A stretch of 64,000 nt of DNA from Natronospirillum operosum (GCF_004768465.1 NZ_SRMF01000001.1:907893-971892), one strand, 5' to 3'; numbered from the stretch's first letter, positions 42,931 to 51,937 are shown. The notes: generated from the letters alone by a model not told the origin. Numbers and translations are program-made.

Positions 42931-44400
42931 ATGTCCGTCTTTACTGAAACACATGAATACAAATGGCAGAACAACATATTTACCGGCGAGTGGGTATCTG
43001 CTTCCGGGGGTGGGCGCAATGAGGTGCTGGAACCCGCCACTGAACAGGTGCTGACGACCACCGGCCTGGCCAGTGGTAACGACGTTCAACTGGCCTGTGC
43101 CAGGGCAGCCGAGACCCAACAGGACTGGGTCAAACACACACCACGCGAAAGATCAGCCATTTTCCTCAAAGCGGCCCGCTTTCTGGAAGACAATGCCGAA
43201 GAGCTCGCGCTGCTCATCGCACGCGAAACGGGCGGCATCATTCCCAAGGGCCAGCATGAGGTGAAGGAAGCCGCGTTCATCCTGCAACTGGCATCGTCCA
43301 TCGCGGTAGAGGCCGATGGCCATACCCTGGCCTCGACGCCAGACCGTCAGTCCTACGCGAAACGGTTACCGCTGGGAGTGGTCGGGGTGATCTCGCCGTT
43401 CAACTTCCCGCTGATTCTGTCAACTCGCGCTGTTGTGCCGGCACTGGCAATGGGCAATGCCGTGGTGTCCAAGCCAGACACTCAAACACCCTTGTCAGGC
43501 GGCATGTTGTTGGCGCTGGCACTGGAAGAAGCGGGTTTGCCGCAGGGTGTTTACCAGGTACTGCCTGGGGGCGCAGATGCAGGCGAGGCGCTGTGCACAG
43601 CACCTGAAGTGGCCATGGTGGCCTTTACCGGCTCAACCGACACCGGCCGCAAGGTGGGTGAGCTGTGTGGTCGCAACCTGAAGAAGGTGTCACTGGAACT
43701 CGGCGGCAAGAGCCCGCTGATTATTCTGGCAGATGCCGACCTGGACGTAGCGGCCAGCAACATCGCCTGGGGTGCCTATTTTCACCAGGGCCAGATTTGC
43801 ATGGCCTCCGGCCGGGTACTGGTGCATGAGAGTATCGCCGACGAACTGGCGCAGAAACTGGTCGAGAAAGCCAGGCACCTGCCCGTCGGTGACCCTGTCA
43901 GCGGTCAGGTCGCCCTGGGGCCATTGATCAACCGTCGCCAGGTGGAGCGGGTTCATGCCATTGTTCATGACTCCGTCAAAGCCGGTGCGGTGCTGCAGGC
44001 TGGCGGTGAATATAAAGGGTTGTTTTACCAGCCTACCGTGCTCTCGGGTGTGAAGCCGGGCATGCGTGCCTATGAGGAAGAGGTGTTTGGGCCGGTGATC
44101 AACCTGACCACGTTCAAAACCGACGACGAGGCGGTCAGGGTCGCCAACGACACCGAATACGGTCTTGCCGGTGCCGTCATCTCGGCCGATCTCGCGCGCG
44201 CGCAAGCCATCGGTGCGCAACTGAAAGTGGGCATGCTGCACATCAATGACCAGACCATAAACGACGAGTGCACCAACCCCTTTGGTGGTTGCGGGCAGTC
44301 CGGCAACGGTCATGCGGTAGGCAGCATTTCCGACTGGGATACCTATACGCACTGGCAGTGGGTGACGGTCAAGCAGGCAGCGACACCATACCCGTTCTGA
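42931..44400 (+). CDS. Aromatic aldehyde dehydrogenase (benzaldehyde dehydrogenase-like)
   Basis: This NAD(P)-dependent enzyme would oxidise an aromatic aldehyde to its acid. The start at 42931 follows ACAGGAG and gives 489 residues; upstream in-frame codons overlap the promoter and are rejected. Catalytic Cys290 lies in GQICMASGR and the general-base Glu256 in LELGGKSPL. The block GVVGVISPFNFPLILSTRAV and KPDTQTP resemble XylC/AreC-type benzaldehyde dehydrogenases and vanillin dehydrogenases. The sigma54 promoter and neighbouring alcohol dehydrogenase support a role in aromatic alcohol oxidation. The exact substrate cannot be read. Confidence 0.88.
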   Translation: MSVFTETHEYKWQNNIFTGEWVSASGGGRNEVLEPATEQVLTTTGLASGNDVQLACARAAETQQDWVKHTPRERSAIFLKAARFLEDNAEELALLIARETGGIIPKGQHEVKEAAFILQLASSIAVEADGHTLASTPDRQSYAKRLPLGVVGVISPFNFPLILSTRAVVPALAMGNAVVSKPDTQTPLSGGMLLALALEEAGLPQGVYQVLPGGADAGEALCTAPEVAMVAFTGSTDTGRKVGELCGRNLKKVSLELGGKSPLIILADADLDVAASNIAWGAYFHQGQICMASGRVLVHESIADELAQKLVEKARHLPVGDPVSGQVALGPLINRRQVERVHAIVHDSVKAGAVLQAGGEYKGLFYQPTVLSGVKPGMRAYEEEVFGPVINLTTFKTDDEAVRVANDTEYGLAGAVISADLARAQAIGAQLKVGMLHINDQTINDECTNPFGGCGQSGNGHAVGSISDWDTYTHWQWVTVKQAATPYPF

Positions 44401-44437
44401 TCAAGCCACAAGACAATGCAAAAGTGAGCAAAATACT

Positions 44438-45205
44438 ATGAACCTGACCAACAAGACTCTGCTCGTTACGGGTGTATCTTCCGGTATCGGTGCCGATGTG
44501 GCCCGCCTGGCACGGGCGCAGGGCGCCCAAGTGATCGGCATGGATCGCAACGAGCCAAATGTGTCCATGCATCAATTCATTGCAGTGGATCTGGGCGATA
44601 CCGAGGCCATTGATGCAGCTGTGGCGCAGGTCCCCGGAAAGATAGATGCACTGTGCAATATCGCAGGTGTTCCGGGTACTGCGCCTGTCGAACTCGTGGC
44701 TCGTGTCAACTATCTGGGTTTGCGTCATCTGAGTAAAGCCATACTGCCCAAAATGAACGAAAGGGCTGCAGTGGTCAATGTCGCCTCTATCCTGGGGATA
44801 GAGTGGCCGGAACGACTTGAGGCTCACAAGGCCCTGGCCTCCACCGGCAGCTTTGCGGAAGGCCAATCCTGGCTGTCCGATCATCCTGTCCGGCAGGACA
44901 TCTGCTATCAGTATTTCAAGGAAGCGTTGATCGTCTGGACGTTGCAGGAGGCTTTCCCATGGTTCAGGGACCACAATGTGCGCATGAACTCGGTTGCCCC
45001 CGGCCCGGTCTTCACGCCCATTCTGGGTGATTTCGTGAGCATGCTGGGCGAGGAAAGGGTGCAGAAAGATGCCGCACGAATGAAGCGCCCTGCGTATTCG
45101 GATGAAGTGGCAGAAGTGATCGCCTTTCTCTGTTCGGACCAGGCCCGCTGGGTGTGTGGGGCCAACATTCCCGTCGATGGCGGACTTGCTTCAACCTATC
45201 TGTAA
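44438..45205 (+). CDS. SDR alcohol dehydrogenase, coniferyl-alcohol dehydrogenase-like
   Basis: This short-chain dehydrogenase has 255 residues. The nucleotide site is TGVSSGIGA, the NAG-like motif is CNIAGVPG, the catalytic Ser is in VNVASILG and the Tyr-x3-Lys pair is in YQYFK. The unusual insert after ASILG (WPERLEAHKAL, SWLSDHPV) and overall length match CalA-type coniferyl-alcohol dehydrogenases that I recall from Pseudomonas. It lies 37 bases after the aldehyde dehydrogenase gene, so both are probably expressed from the same sigma54 promoter and act in sequence: alcohol to aldehyde to acid. Confidence 0.85.
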   Translation: MNLTNKTLLVTGVSSGIGADVARLARAQGAQVIGMDRNEPNVSMHQFIAVDLGDTEAIDAAVAQVPGKIDALCNIAGVPGTAPVELVARVNYLGLRHLSKAILPKMNERAAVVNVASILGIEWPERLEAHKALASTGSFAEGQSWLSDHPVRQDICYQYFKEALIVWTLQEAFPWFRDHNVRMNSVAPGPVFTPILGDFVSMLGEERVQKDAARMKRPAYSDEVAEVIAFLCSDQARWVCGANIPVDGGLASTYL

Positions 45206-45463
45206 CAGACACTGAACAGTGTTTATGGCGCTCTGGCTGCTGTTGTTTTCCTGCCAGGGCCAGGGCGCCTGTACCGGGTTGATCAACGAAGTTCACTAAA
45301 TCATCAAAGTATTCCTGCCCTTTGTCCTGAAGTTTATCTAATGATAAGCCGGATGCAGTGCCTGCCATCCTCGCCAGCCGACGATAAAAAATATTTCACT
45401 AGGGCAGGGAGTGATTGCATCGGCTCGCGGCCCATACCCTTTGCGGCAGGTCAAACGTGCCGG

Positions 45464-46426
45464 CTAGTACAGAGACAGGGCCAGCAGGATGCCCAGTTCG
45501 GGCGCGCAGTGACCCAGAAAGGCTGGCCACAGACTGCCCGTCAGCGCCCGAATCCAGCCCAGTACCAGGCCCATGACAAAAGACTGGGCCAGCCAGGCCA
45601 TATCGAGCGTGATGCCCAGCCCGCTGCCAGTACCGGTCAGCAGGCTGGATTCGGTATCAATCGCTACCCCGTGTGCCAGGCCGAACAGCCAGGCGGTAAT
45701 GATCACGCCCCAGCCCATGCGGGCGCCGAACAGTGTCCAGTTGGGTCGGAATACGCGGTCCAGCACGGCCAGCAACAGGCCGCGAAACAGTATCTCTTCG
45801 GCCAGGTTGGGGTGACTGATGTCAAACAGCAGGCGCTCCAGGGTCAGGTCCGTCCGCGCCAGTTCAACCGGATCGCCAAACATGCCCTGACGCGTGATCA
45901 AAAACCCAATCGCTCCCCACAGCACGATATTGATGGCCGCCGCAGACCCTGTCCCGGGATAGATACGCCACTGCCAGCCCAGTTCCCGCCGCAGGGGCCC
46001 GGGTAACAGTACAATCAGCGTCAGCAGCCACAGCATATCCAGTGTCTTGCCCTGCCAGTTCCAGTCCAGATACTGAAACGGCCCGACTCTCGGCAGCATC
46101 AGTGCCACCATGGTAATGGACAGCAGGGTGCCGACCAGCATCAGCGCCAGGGCTATATCAGTCAGTTCAGGCGCTGCCTGGGCCCATGAGGCTTGTTTTC
46201 CGATTCGAGCCGACCACAGTGGCAGCAGGAACAGAGGCACGGACAGCAACAGCATGATCAATACCGTCACCAGGCCCACCGGTGCAGTCTGCCAGATGGC
46301 GCTCAGAGTCGTCAGCGGCGCCACAAACACCAGAACAACAGCCGCCAGAAGAATCAGAGGTACCGCAGGTACCGTCCAGGGCAGGGCGCGCAGGTCGCTG
46401 AAGACAGACTTGCGAAGAAGCCGCAT
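45464..46426 (-). CDS. CPBP family intramembrane metalloprotease
   Basis: This is a multi-helix membrane protein of the CaaX-protease/bacteriocin-processing (Abi) family with 320 residues and about eight hydrophobic helices. The catalytic motif EEILFRG (Glu-Glu-x3-Arg) and a downstream His motif FGLAHGVA are present. Its ATG overlaps the stop of the upstream TetR gene by one base (TGATG), so the two are translationally coupled and the protease level is probably set by that regulator. Bacterial substrates of this family are mostly unknown. Confidence 0.87.
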   Translation of the reverse strand: MRLLRKSVFSDLRALPWTVPAVPLILLAAVVLVFVAPLTTLSAIWQTAPVGLVTVLIMLLLSVPLFLLPLWSARIGKQASWAQAAPELTDIALALMLVGTLLSITMVALMLPRVGPFQYLDWNWQGKTLDMLWLLTLIVLLPGPLRRELGWQWRIYPGTGSAAAINIVLWGAIGFLITRQGMFGDPVELARTDLTLERLLFDISHPNLAEEILFRGLLLAVLDRVFRPNWTLFGARMGWGVIITAWLFGLAHGVAIDTESSLLTGTGSGLGITLDMAWLAQSFVMGLVLGWIRALTGSLWPAFLGHCAPELGILLALSLY

Positions 46427-47034
46427 CAGCGCGCTCCCGCAGGAGAGACAGCCTGCAGACCATGGTCGAACAGCGCCACTATTTCGTCGCCATAGGCCAG
46501 CAGGTTCAGATTGGGATTCCAGGCCCAGTCTGTCAGTGCCGCTTCTATGGCCTTGGATACCGTCAGGGCCATGATCCGACAGTCGAAGGGGCGAAACTCG
46601 CCTGTGGCCTGACCCTCGGCCAGTATCTGCTCCAGCAGGCCCAGTTCGTCCTGCGTGGCCGCACTGATGTAATCTGCCCCGGCACCGTCTCCGCCATGGT
46701 TGTATGCCAGCTGACCGATGGCCAGCAGGGCAGAGCGGTGCTCGGCCATGTAGCGAATCTGCAAGGTAATGTAGGTGCTCAGACGTTCCCTCGGGGAGCC
46801 GGCAGTCTTGATATGGGGCATGATATAGAGGCCGGCATCCTCGACCACCTGCCGGAATACCTCAGCAAAGAGCTCGTCTTTGCTTTTGAAGTGATAGGTG
46901 ATGACACCCTTGGAGATCCCCGCATGGGTCGCAATGCGAGCCAGCGAAGTGCGGGCATAGCCTTCCTCGGCAAGCACCTCGATGGCGGCGTTGACGATCT
47001 GGGTACGACGGGTCTGTTCAATAAAACTGAGCAC
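46426..47034 (-). CDS. TetR family transcriptional regulator
   Basis: The N-terminal helix-turn-helix is clear: RRTQIVNAAIEVLAEEGY, then ISKGVITYHFKSKDELF. The C-terminal ligand domain is variable. The start is uncertain. GTG at 47034 gives 202 residues and a normal N-terminus, whereas TTG at 47067 would abut the operator with no ribosome site, and GTG at 47049 is also possible. A 20-bp palindrome lies just upstream, so autorepression and control of the divergent NTF2-like gene are likely. It is coupled to the CPBP protease gene. Confidence 0.88.
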   Translation of the reverse strand: MLSFIEQTRRTQIVNAAIEVLAEEGYARTSLARIATHAGISKGVITYHFKSKDELFAEVFRQVVEDAGLYIMPHIKTAGSPRERLSTYITLQIRYMAEHRSALLAIGQLAYNHGGDGAGADYISAATQDELGLLEQILAEGQATGEFRPFDCRIMALTVSKAIEAALTDWAWNPNLNLLAYGDEIVALFDHGLQAVSPAGAR

Positions 47035-47067
47035 TAGGCGAGATTCCACTTTAAACAATTTGTCCAA

Positions 47068-47087
47068 TCGGTTTAAAATTAAACCGA
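47068..47087. promoter_or_regulatory. Palindromic operator of the adjacent TetR regulator
   Basis: A perfect inverted repeat TCGGTTTAA / TTAAACCGA is separated by AA. It lies between the divergent TetR and NTF2-like genes and is the size and symmetry expected for a TetR dimer site. Confidence 0.75.
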
Positions 47088-47161
47088 GCGGACAGATGTG
47101 TCAATACTGACCAATGATGTATGGTTAGACTGATGACGTATCAAAGGAGAAGAGCGGCATT

Positions 47162-47554
47162 ATGAAGATCAGCTATCCGGAAGCCTGTGGCAACTCGCCG
47201 CGAAAATGTTTTCTGATTGAACTGCATCGCGCCTATGCGGAAGGCAATTTCGAATTGCTGGTGGAAAGCGCCCATGCCGACATTGTCTGGTGCCTGGCTG
47301 GCCAGTGGCAGGTCGAGGGCAGGGCAGACTACGAGGCGGCCCTGCGTAAAAGGCGGGCTGAACCCGTGGATGAACTGATCATCGAGCACGTGATCACCCA
47401 TGGGCGGGAAGCGGCAGTGTCCGGGCGCTATCGAATGGCCGACGACTGGTACTGCTTTGCCGATATCTATGTGTTTACCAGCACCACCAGCAGTACCCTG
47501 AAATCGGTGCAGAGCCTGGTGACGGCCGATACCGCAACGACCGCCGCCCAGTGA
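47162..47554 (+). CDS. NTF2-like/SnoaL-fold protein
   Basis: This 130-residue soluble protein with an alpha+beta cone pattern is typical of the SnoaL/NTF2-like superfamily (HRAYAEGNFELLVESAHADIVW, followed by GRYRMADDWYCFADIYVF). No catalytic residues can be assigned. It has an AAAGGAGAAG ribosome site and lies downstream of the TetR operator, so it is probably part of the TetR-controlled unit. The C-terminus is Thr/Ala-rich and looks disordered. Confidence 0.7.
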   Translation: MKISYPEACGNSPRKCFLIELHRAYAEGNFELLVESAHADIVWCLAGQWQVEGRADYEAALRKRRAEPVDELIIEHVITHGREAAVSGRYRMADDWYCFADIYVFTSTTSSTLKSVQSLVTADTATTAAQ

Positions 47555-47566
47555 GCGCAAAAACCA

Positions 47567-47992
47567 CTAGCTGGCAAACAGCTGCGCCGGGTCCTTGAAG
47601 GCCTTGAACTCCAGCGCATTGCCGCAGGGGTCCAGCAGGAACATGGTGGCTTGTTCACCGACTTCGCCCTTGAAACGTACATAGGGTTCGATGACAAATT
47701 CGGTCCTGAAACTGCGCAGACGCTCGGCCAGGTCTTCCCACTGTGACCAGGTCAGGATCACGCCGAAGTGGGGCACGGGTACATCATGGCCGTCAACCGG
47801 GTTGGTATGTGCCTGTTCCTGCGCTGGCGTTCTGGGATGTTCGTGTATCACCAACTGATGGCCATAGAAGTTGAAGTCCACCCACTGGTCGCTGGAACGG
47901 CCTTCCTCCAGACCAAACACTTCACTGTAGAACTGTCGGGCCTGGGCAAGATCATGAACGGGTATGGCCAGATGAAACGGCTGCAGACTCAT
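47567..47992 (-). CDS. VOC family protein (glyoxalase/dioxygenase fold)
   Basis: This 141-residue protein has two beta-alpha-beta-beta-beta modules. It starts at 47992 ([15 protein letters not shown]) after a strong AGGAGG site. Possible metal ligands are His8 in FHLAIPV, the His in VPHFGVIL and the Glu in NALEFKAF. The pattern [12 protein letters not shown] and [15 protein letters not shown] is typical of dioxygenase-like VOC members. Function unknown. It converges on the NTF2-like gene. Confidence 0.85.
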   Translation of the reverse strand: MSLQPFHLAIPVHDLAQARQFYSEVFGLEEGRSSDQWVDFNFYGHQLVIHEHPRTPAQEQAHTNPVDGHDVPVPHFGVILTWSQWEDLAERLRSFRTEFVIEPYVRFKGEVGEQATMFLLDPCGNALEFKAFKDPAQLFAS

Positions 47993-48262
47993 GGCGAACC
48001 TCCTGTGGGAGAGCAGAATGAAGAACAAAGATCAGTATAAGCGACTCAGATCACTGAAAAAACACGCCATCCAATTAGTTGAGCATATTCTGAATTTCTG
48101 CAGTTCCTGTACTAATCTGATAAAGCGCAGACCTGCTTTTTCGGTAACAGGATTACGCAAAGGCTGACAGTCCCTGATTGTCTGCCGCCCCGCAAATGGA
48201 TACTGCAAGGCTCTTCTGTGCAGAAAAATAATAAATATAACCAGCAAAGGGGAGTATGTATC

Positions 48263-50296
48263 ATGATGGCATTGCTGAAGCCGGGGGTGGTTCTGTTGAA
48301 TCGTCTTCGGTACCCACAGAAATTTCTTCTGATATCGCTTGTTATTCTGCTGCCACTACTTGGTGTTGGATTTGCCCTTCAGTCGGAAATGGCAGACCGT
48401 GTGGAATTTATCAGTCAGGAACGACAAGGGGTGTCTGATATGGAACTTCTGGCGAATCCGTTACGTCTGATGCAGCAGCACAGAGGACTTTCCGCTGCCG
48501 TGATTGGCGGTGACGAAAGCGCAAGGCCAACGCTCGAGAGCATCGGTCGTGAGGCGGAAGGGGCATTGAGCCAGCTCAATGTACTGGTAGCCCAGTCACA
48601 GGGGGCTGATGGCAACATCCAGCGCCGGATCGAAAGGCTCCAGGCAGACTGGCATGCTTTGATGGGTCAGTCCACAAGCCTGTCCGGTGGCGAGAGCTTT
48701 GCTCGGCACACTGCGTTGATAGACGACCTTTTCGACATTGTCCGTATTGTTGCTGAACGGTCCAATCTGATCATGGACTCCATGCTGACGACACACTATA
48801 TGATTGACCTCGTCATAAATCAGCTGCCCCGGCTCACCGAGTCCATGGGTCAGGCTCGAGGCCTGAGCGGCGGTGTGGCCGCAGCAGGAGAGCATTCTGA
48901 TCGATCGTGGCTGGAGATTGGCATCCGGCAGAGCCAGGTCCAGAATCAGCTCACGGCTTTTGACTACAATATCACGCGCATCTTTGAGAGCCAGCCCGAG
49001 CTGGAGGATCGCCTGGGACCGCTTGCGGACAGGGCACATCAAAGTATTACCCGTTTCAATGATCTGCTGGTGCAGGAATTCTCCGACCCGGATCACGTTC
49101 AGGTTTCGGCCGGCGAAATCATGGCTGAAAGCACGACGGCCATTGATCAGGTTTTTGAGATCTTCGGTCAAATCGTGCCCATACTTGATGATATTCTGGC
49201 CCAACGTCAGGCGCATGCAGCCATGGTCCGCAATATGACAATAGGTACCATGGGCATTGTATTGTTGATTATCACCTACCTGTTTTCCGCATTCTATCGG
49301 GGCGTTCTGGGCAGTATTGAATATTTCCAGGAGGCAACGGTCAAACTGGCCGACGGAGATCTGACGGCCCGCATACAAATCAACAGCAGGGATGAACTCG
49401 GTGATGTCGGCCATGCGCTCAACAGAATGGTGGAAGGTTTTGAACGAGTAGTGAAGCATGTAATGCTGTCCACCGAGCAAGTGGCGCAGGCATCTGAAGA
49501 ACTGTCGACCGTTACCGAACAGACCACCAGTGGCGTGGCCCGCCAGCGTTCAGAGACTGAGCAGGTGGCCTCGGCCATGAGCGAGCTCGTGTCAACGGTG
49601 CGCGAGGTTGCCAACAATACCAGTCAGGCCGCTGAGGCGGCGACGGGAGCCAACAGCGAGGCGAGAGAAGGGCAGGCAGAACTGGAGAAAATGATTGCCC
49701 TTATTTCTGCCCTTGCCGATGCCCTTGAGAATGCGGGTACCGTTATCAGTGAACTCCAGGAGTGCAGTGACGAGATCGGCAACGTCCTGGGGGTGATCAG
49801 TGATATTGCTGATCAGACCAACCTGCTGGCACTGAATGCAGCCATCGAGGCTGCCCGAGCCGGAGAGTCCGGCCGCGGATTTGCTGTAGTGGCAGATGAG
49901 GTACGTTCTCTGGCAGGACGAACTCAGAACTCGACAGAAGAAATTCAGGACACCATCGAAAGACTGCAGCAAGGTGCGGGCAAGGCCGTGTCGGCGATCG
50001 AACACAGCCGCACCCAGAGTACAGAAAGTGTCGCAATGGCCGGATCAACCGGGCGTTCCCTGGAATCGATTCTGCGCCAGGTGACCGCTATCAGCGAGAT
50101 GAATGTACAGGTGGCCACCGCCACCGAACAGCAGTCGAGTGTTGCGGAAGAAATAAATCGGAATGTGACCAGCATTTCCGAGGTGGCTGAAGAAGCCGCC
50201 ACTGCATCAGCACAAACGGCAGCATCGAGTGAGAACCTGTCGCGACTGGCGCAGGAGCTTCTTGAGTCGGTCTCTCATTTCAAGGTTGCCTCCTAG
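48263..50296 (+). CDS. Methyl-accepting chemotaxis protein, possible NIT-type sensor
   Basis: This is a transmembrane chemoreceptor. The start at 48263 follows AAAGGGGAG and gives 677 residues. TM1 is at about 21-38 and TM2 at about 325-345, leaving a helical periplasmic domain of nearly 290 residues. The segment [17 protein letters not shown] near the start of that domain resembles the nitrate/nitrite-sensing (NIT) fold motif. HAMP follows TM2, then the signalling domain with the conserved hairpin tip [20 protein letters not shown]. There is no CheR-binding pentapeptide at the end. No che genes are nearby. Confidence 0.92.
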   Translation: MMALLKPGVVLLNRLRYPQKFLLISLVILLPLLGVGFALQSEMADRVEFISQERQGVSDMELLANPLRLMQQHRGLSAAVIGGDESARPTLESIGREAEGALSQLNVLVAQSQGADGNIQRRIERLQADWHALMGQSTSLSGGESFARHTALIDDLFDIVRIVAERSNLIMDSMLTTHYMIDLVINQLPRLTESMGQARGLSGGVAAAGEHSDRSWLEIGIRQSQVQNQLTAFDYNITRIFESQPELEDRLGPLADRAHQSITRFNDLLVQEFSDPDHVQVSAGEIMAESTTAIDQVFEIFGQIVPILDDILAQRQAHAAMVRNMTIGTMGIVLLIITYLFSAFYRGVLGSIEYFQEATVKLADGDLTARIQINSRDELGDVGHALNRMVEGFERVVKHVMLSTEQVAQASEELSTVTEQTTSGVARQRSETEQVASAMSELVSTVREVANNTSQAAEAATGANSEAREGQAELEKMIALISALADALENAGTVISELQECSDEIGNVLGVISDIADQTNLLALNAAIEAARAGESGRGFAVVADEVRSLAGRTQNSTEEIQDTIERLQQGAGKAVSAIEHSRTQSTESVAMAGSTGRSLESILRQVTAISEMNVQVATATEQQSSVAEEINRNVTSISEVAEEAATASAQTAASSENLSRLAQELLESVSHFKVAS

Positions 50297-50342
50297 AAGA
50301 AGAGCATACCGACTGATCTTGCGGAGTAGTAACTGGCAAACA

Positions 50343-50367
50343 GGGCGGCGCAGTGTTTGCGCCGCCC
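50343..50367. terminator. Strong GC hairpin after the chemoreceptor gene
   Basis: GGGCGGCGCA pairs perfectly with TGCGCCGCCC around a 5-base loop. There is no T-run, so it may be an atypical terminator or an mRNA-stabilising structure. Confidence 0.5.
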
Positions 50368-50389
50368 ACCTGGATGACATTCGTAATCT

Positions 50390-50409
50390 CCGATAATTAT
50401 TATTATCGG
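50390..50409. repeat. Perfect palindrome upstream of the recombinase gene
   Basis: CCGATAAT and ATTATCGG are separated by TATT, 68 bases before the recombinase start. The AT-rich core in GC-rich DNA suggests a protein-binding site: an operator, or a recombinase core site. Confidence 0.55.
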
Positions 50410-50477
50410 TATTGACGGTACAGGCCGAAAAACGCATGATCTGAAGCACTCTTGTCCAGTTATCGAGTCCATCGACC

Positions 50478-51740
50478 ATGGCCACCACCCAGTCCACACG
50501 CCAGCCGCCACCTCCCATCTTTGATCAACTGGCGCACCTGCCGGACCCGTTTGCACGTCAGCCTGAGCCAGTGCCATCCCATTTGCCGGCGGCGGCACGC
50601 ACCGTCCATGAAGACGACTTCTGGCACGCGCTGCGCTTCCTGGCCTCTTATGAGGGCTCCACGGCCACCTTCAATGCCTATCGACGTGAACTGGAGCGCC
50701 TGCTGCAATGGAGCTGGCTGGTGCAGGAAAAAAGCATCCGTGAGCTGAGGCGCGAGGATATCGAACAGTTCATACGCTTCTGTCAGGACCCGCCCAGAGC
50801 CTGGATCGGCACCAAGAACTGTGCGCGCTACCGGGGCCCTGAAGGTGAACGCAAAGCGCACCCTGATTGGCGGCCCTTTGTGGTCACGGTCAGCAAGGTA
50901 CAGACGCGAGCCGGAAAAACCGCCGATCCGGGCAGCTATGCCAGCAGCCAGGCCTCGATCAAGAGCCTGTTCGCCATTCTGTCGAGCTTTTTCAATTTTC
51001 TGATTCAGGAAGAAGCCGTGACCAGTAATCCGGTGGCGCTGATCCGGCAGAAAAGCAAGTTCCTGGTCAGTGGTCAGCGTCGCGAAGTCAGGCGGCTGAG
51101 CAATCTGCAATGGGATTTCGTGCTGGAGACAGCCGAACTCATGGCGGCAGAAGATCCGGATCATCATGAGCGCACCCTGTTCGTCATGCAGTGCCTGTAT
51201 GCCATGTACCTGCGAATTTCCGAACTGGTGGCTGATGAGCGCCATGTACCCACCATGTCAGATTTCCATCGCGACAGCGACAACAACTGGTGGTTCGAGG
51301 TGGTGGGCAAGGGTAACAAGGCACGCTCGGTCAGTGTGTCCAATGCCATGCTGGCGGCGCTGAAGCGGTATCGCCTGCATCTCGGTCTGACTCCCCTGCC
51401 CGTGCCTGGCGAACGCACGCCATTGGTGCCGGCGCTGGGAGGCCGGCGGCCGGTAACATCCACGCGGCACATCCGGGCCATGGTGCAGAACTGCTTTGAC
51501 CAGGCGGTTGAGCGCATGCGCCTCGAAGGTCTGGCTGACGAGTCATATGAACTGCAGGCGGCGACGGTGCACTGGCTGCGCCATACCGGCATTTCCGAAG
51601 ATGTGAAGGTGCGCCCGGTTGACCATGTGCGGGATGACGCCGGCCATGCCAGCAGTCTGACCACGGACCGCTATATCGACGCCGAACGGCGCGAACGGCA
51701 TGCCAGCGCGCGCAACAAGCCGATGAAAACCGACTCCTGA
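50478..51740 (+). CDS. Tyrosine recombinase (phage-integrase family)
   Basis: This site-specific recombinase has 420 residues, and the catalytic set appears complete: Arg246 in YLRISEL, Lys278 in GKGNKA, His365-x-x-Arg368 in VHWLRHTG, His390 in AGHASS and Tyr399 in DRYID. The N-terminal half contains a SAM-like core-binding domain (FNAYRRELERLLQW) with an insert. It is longer than XerC/D (about 300) and lacks the features of integron integrases. No excisionase, phage or transposon genes surround it, so what it recombines is unknown. Confidence 0.9.
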   Translation: MATTQSTRQPPPPIFDQLAHLPDPFARQPEPVPSHLPAAARTVHEDDFWHALRFLASYEGSTATFNAYRRELERLLQWSWLVQEKSIRELRREDIEQFIRFCQDPPRAWIGTKNCARYRGPEGERKAHPDWRPFVVTVSKVQTRAGKTADPGSYASSQASIKSLFAILSSFFNFLIQEEAVTSNPVALIRQKSKFLVSGQRREVRRLSNLQWDFVLETAELMAAEDPDHHERTLFVMQCLYAMYLRISELVADERHVPTMSDFHRDSDNNWWFEVVGKGNKARSVSVSNAMLAALKRYRLHLGLTPLPVPGERTPLVPALGGRRPVTSTRHIRAMVQNCFDQAVERMRLEGLADESYELQAATVHWLRHTGISEDVKVRPVDHVRDDAGHASSLTTDRYIDAERRERHASARNKPMKTDS

Positions 51741-51776
51741 AAGCGGCCTGGCGCTATCGATCAACGGCCTGAAACA

Positions 51777-51795
51777 TGTCCTTATTCGGATAGAC
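51777..51795 (+). repeat. Direct repeat copy 1, candidate AraC-type operator
   Basis: TGTCCTTATTCGGATAGAC matches the copy at 51869-51887 at 14 of 19 positions, including the full GGATAGAC end. The form TGNC-N7-GGATA is reminiscent of XylS half-sites (TGCA-N6-GGNTA). It lies upstream of the first AraC gene. Confidence 0.45.
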
Positions 51796-51868
51796 AACAC
51801 GACACGGAGCGCTATTTTTTCCCGAAAAAGCACAGAAACGAGGGCCTTTTGCATCCTGAGTGGCGCTA

Positions 51869-51887
51869 TGACAGTTTCCGGATAGAC
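51869..51887 (+). repeat. Direct repeat copy 2, candidate AraC-type operator
   Basis: TGACAGTTTCCGGATAGAC is the second copy, 92 bases after the first and about 60 bases before the AraC start. The orientation is the same. Confidence 0.45.
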
Positions 51888-51914
51888 CGGATTCCTTTTT
51901 TGCAGTTTCTTGAA

Positions 51915-51937
51915 CTCCAGATGTTACTGATCTGGAG
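51915..51937 (+). promoter_or_regulatory. Hairpin that encloses the ribosome site of the first AraC gene
   Basis: CTCCAGAT pairs perfectly with ATCTGGAG around a 7-base loop. The 3' arm contains TGGAG (51933-51937), the only good Shine-Dalgarno sequence for the TTG start at 51946. Folding in the mRNA would hide it; as DNA it could also be an operator. Confidence 0.6.

Noticed and set aside
45206-45463. A terminator or small gene between the SDR and the CPBP gene.
   Set aside because: ACACTG/CAGTGT at 45209-45222 has too small a loop and no T-run, and no credible short frame with a ribosome site was seen; I see nothing else there.
47993-48262. A flagellar sigma28 promoter for the chemoreceptor.
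   Set aside because: No convincing TAAA-N15-GCCGATAA match was found; the gap is AT-richer than its surroundings but otherwise unremarkable.
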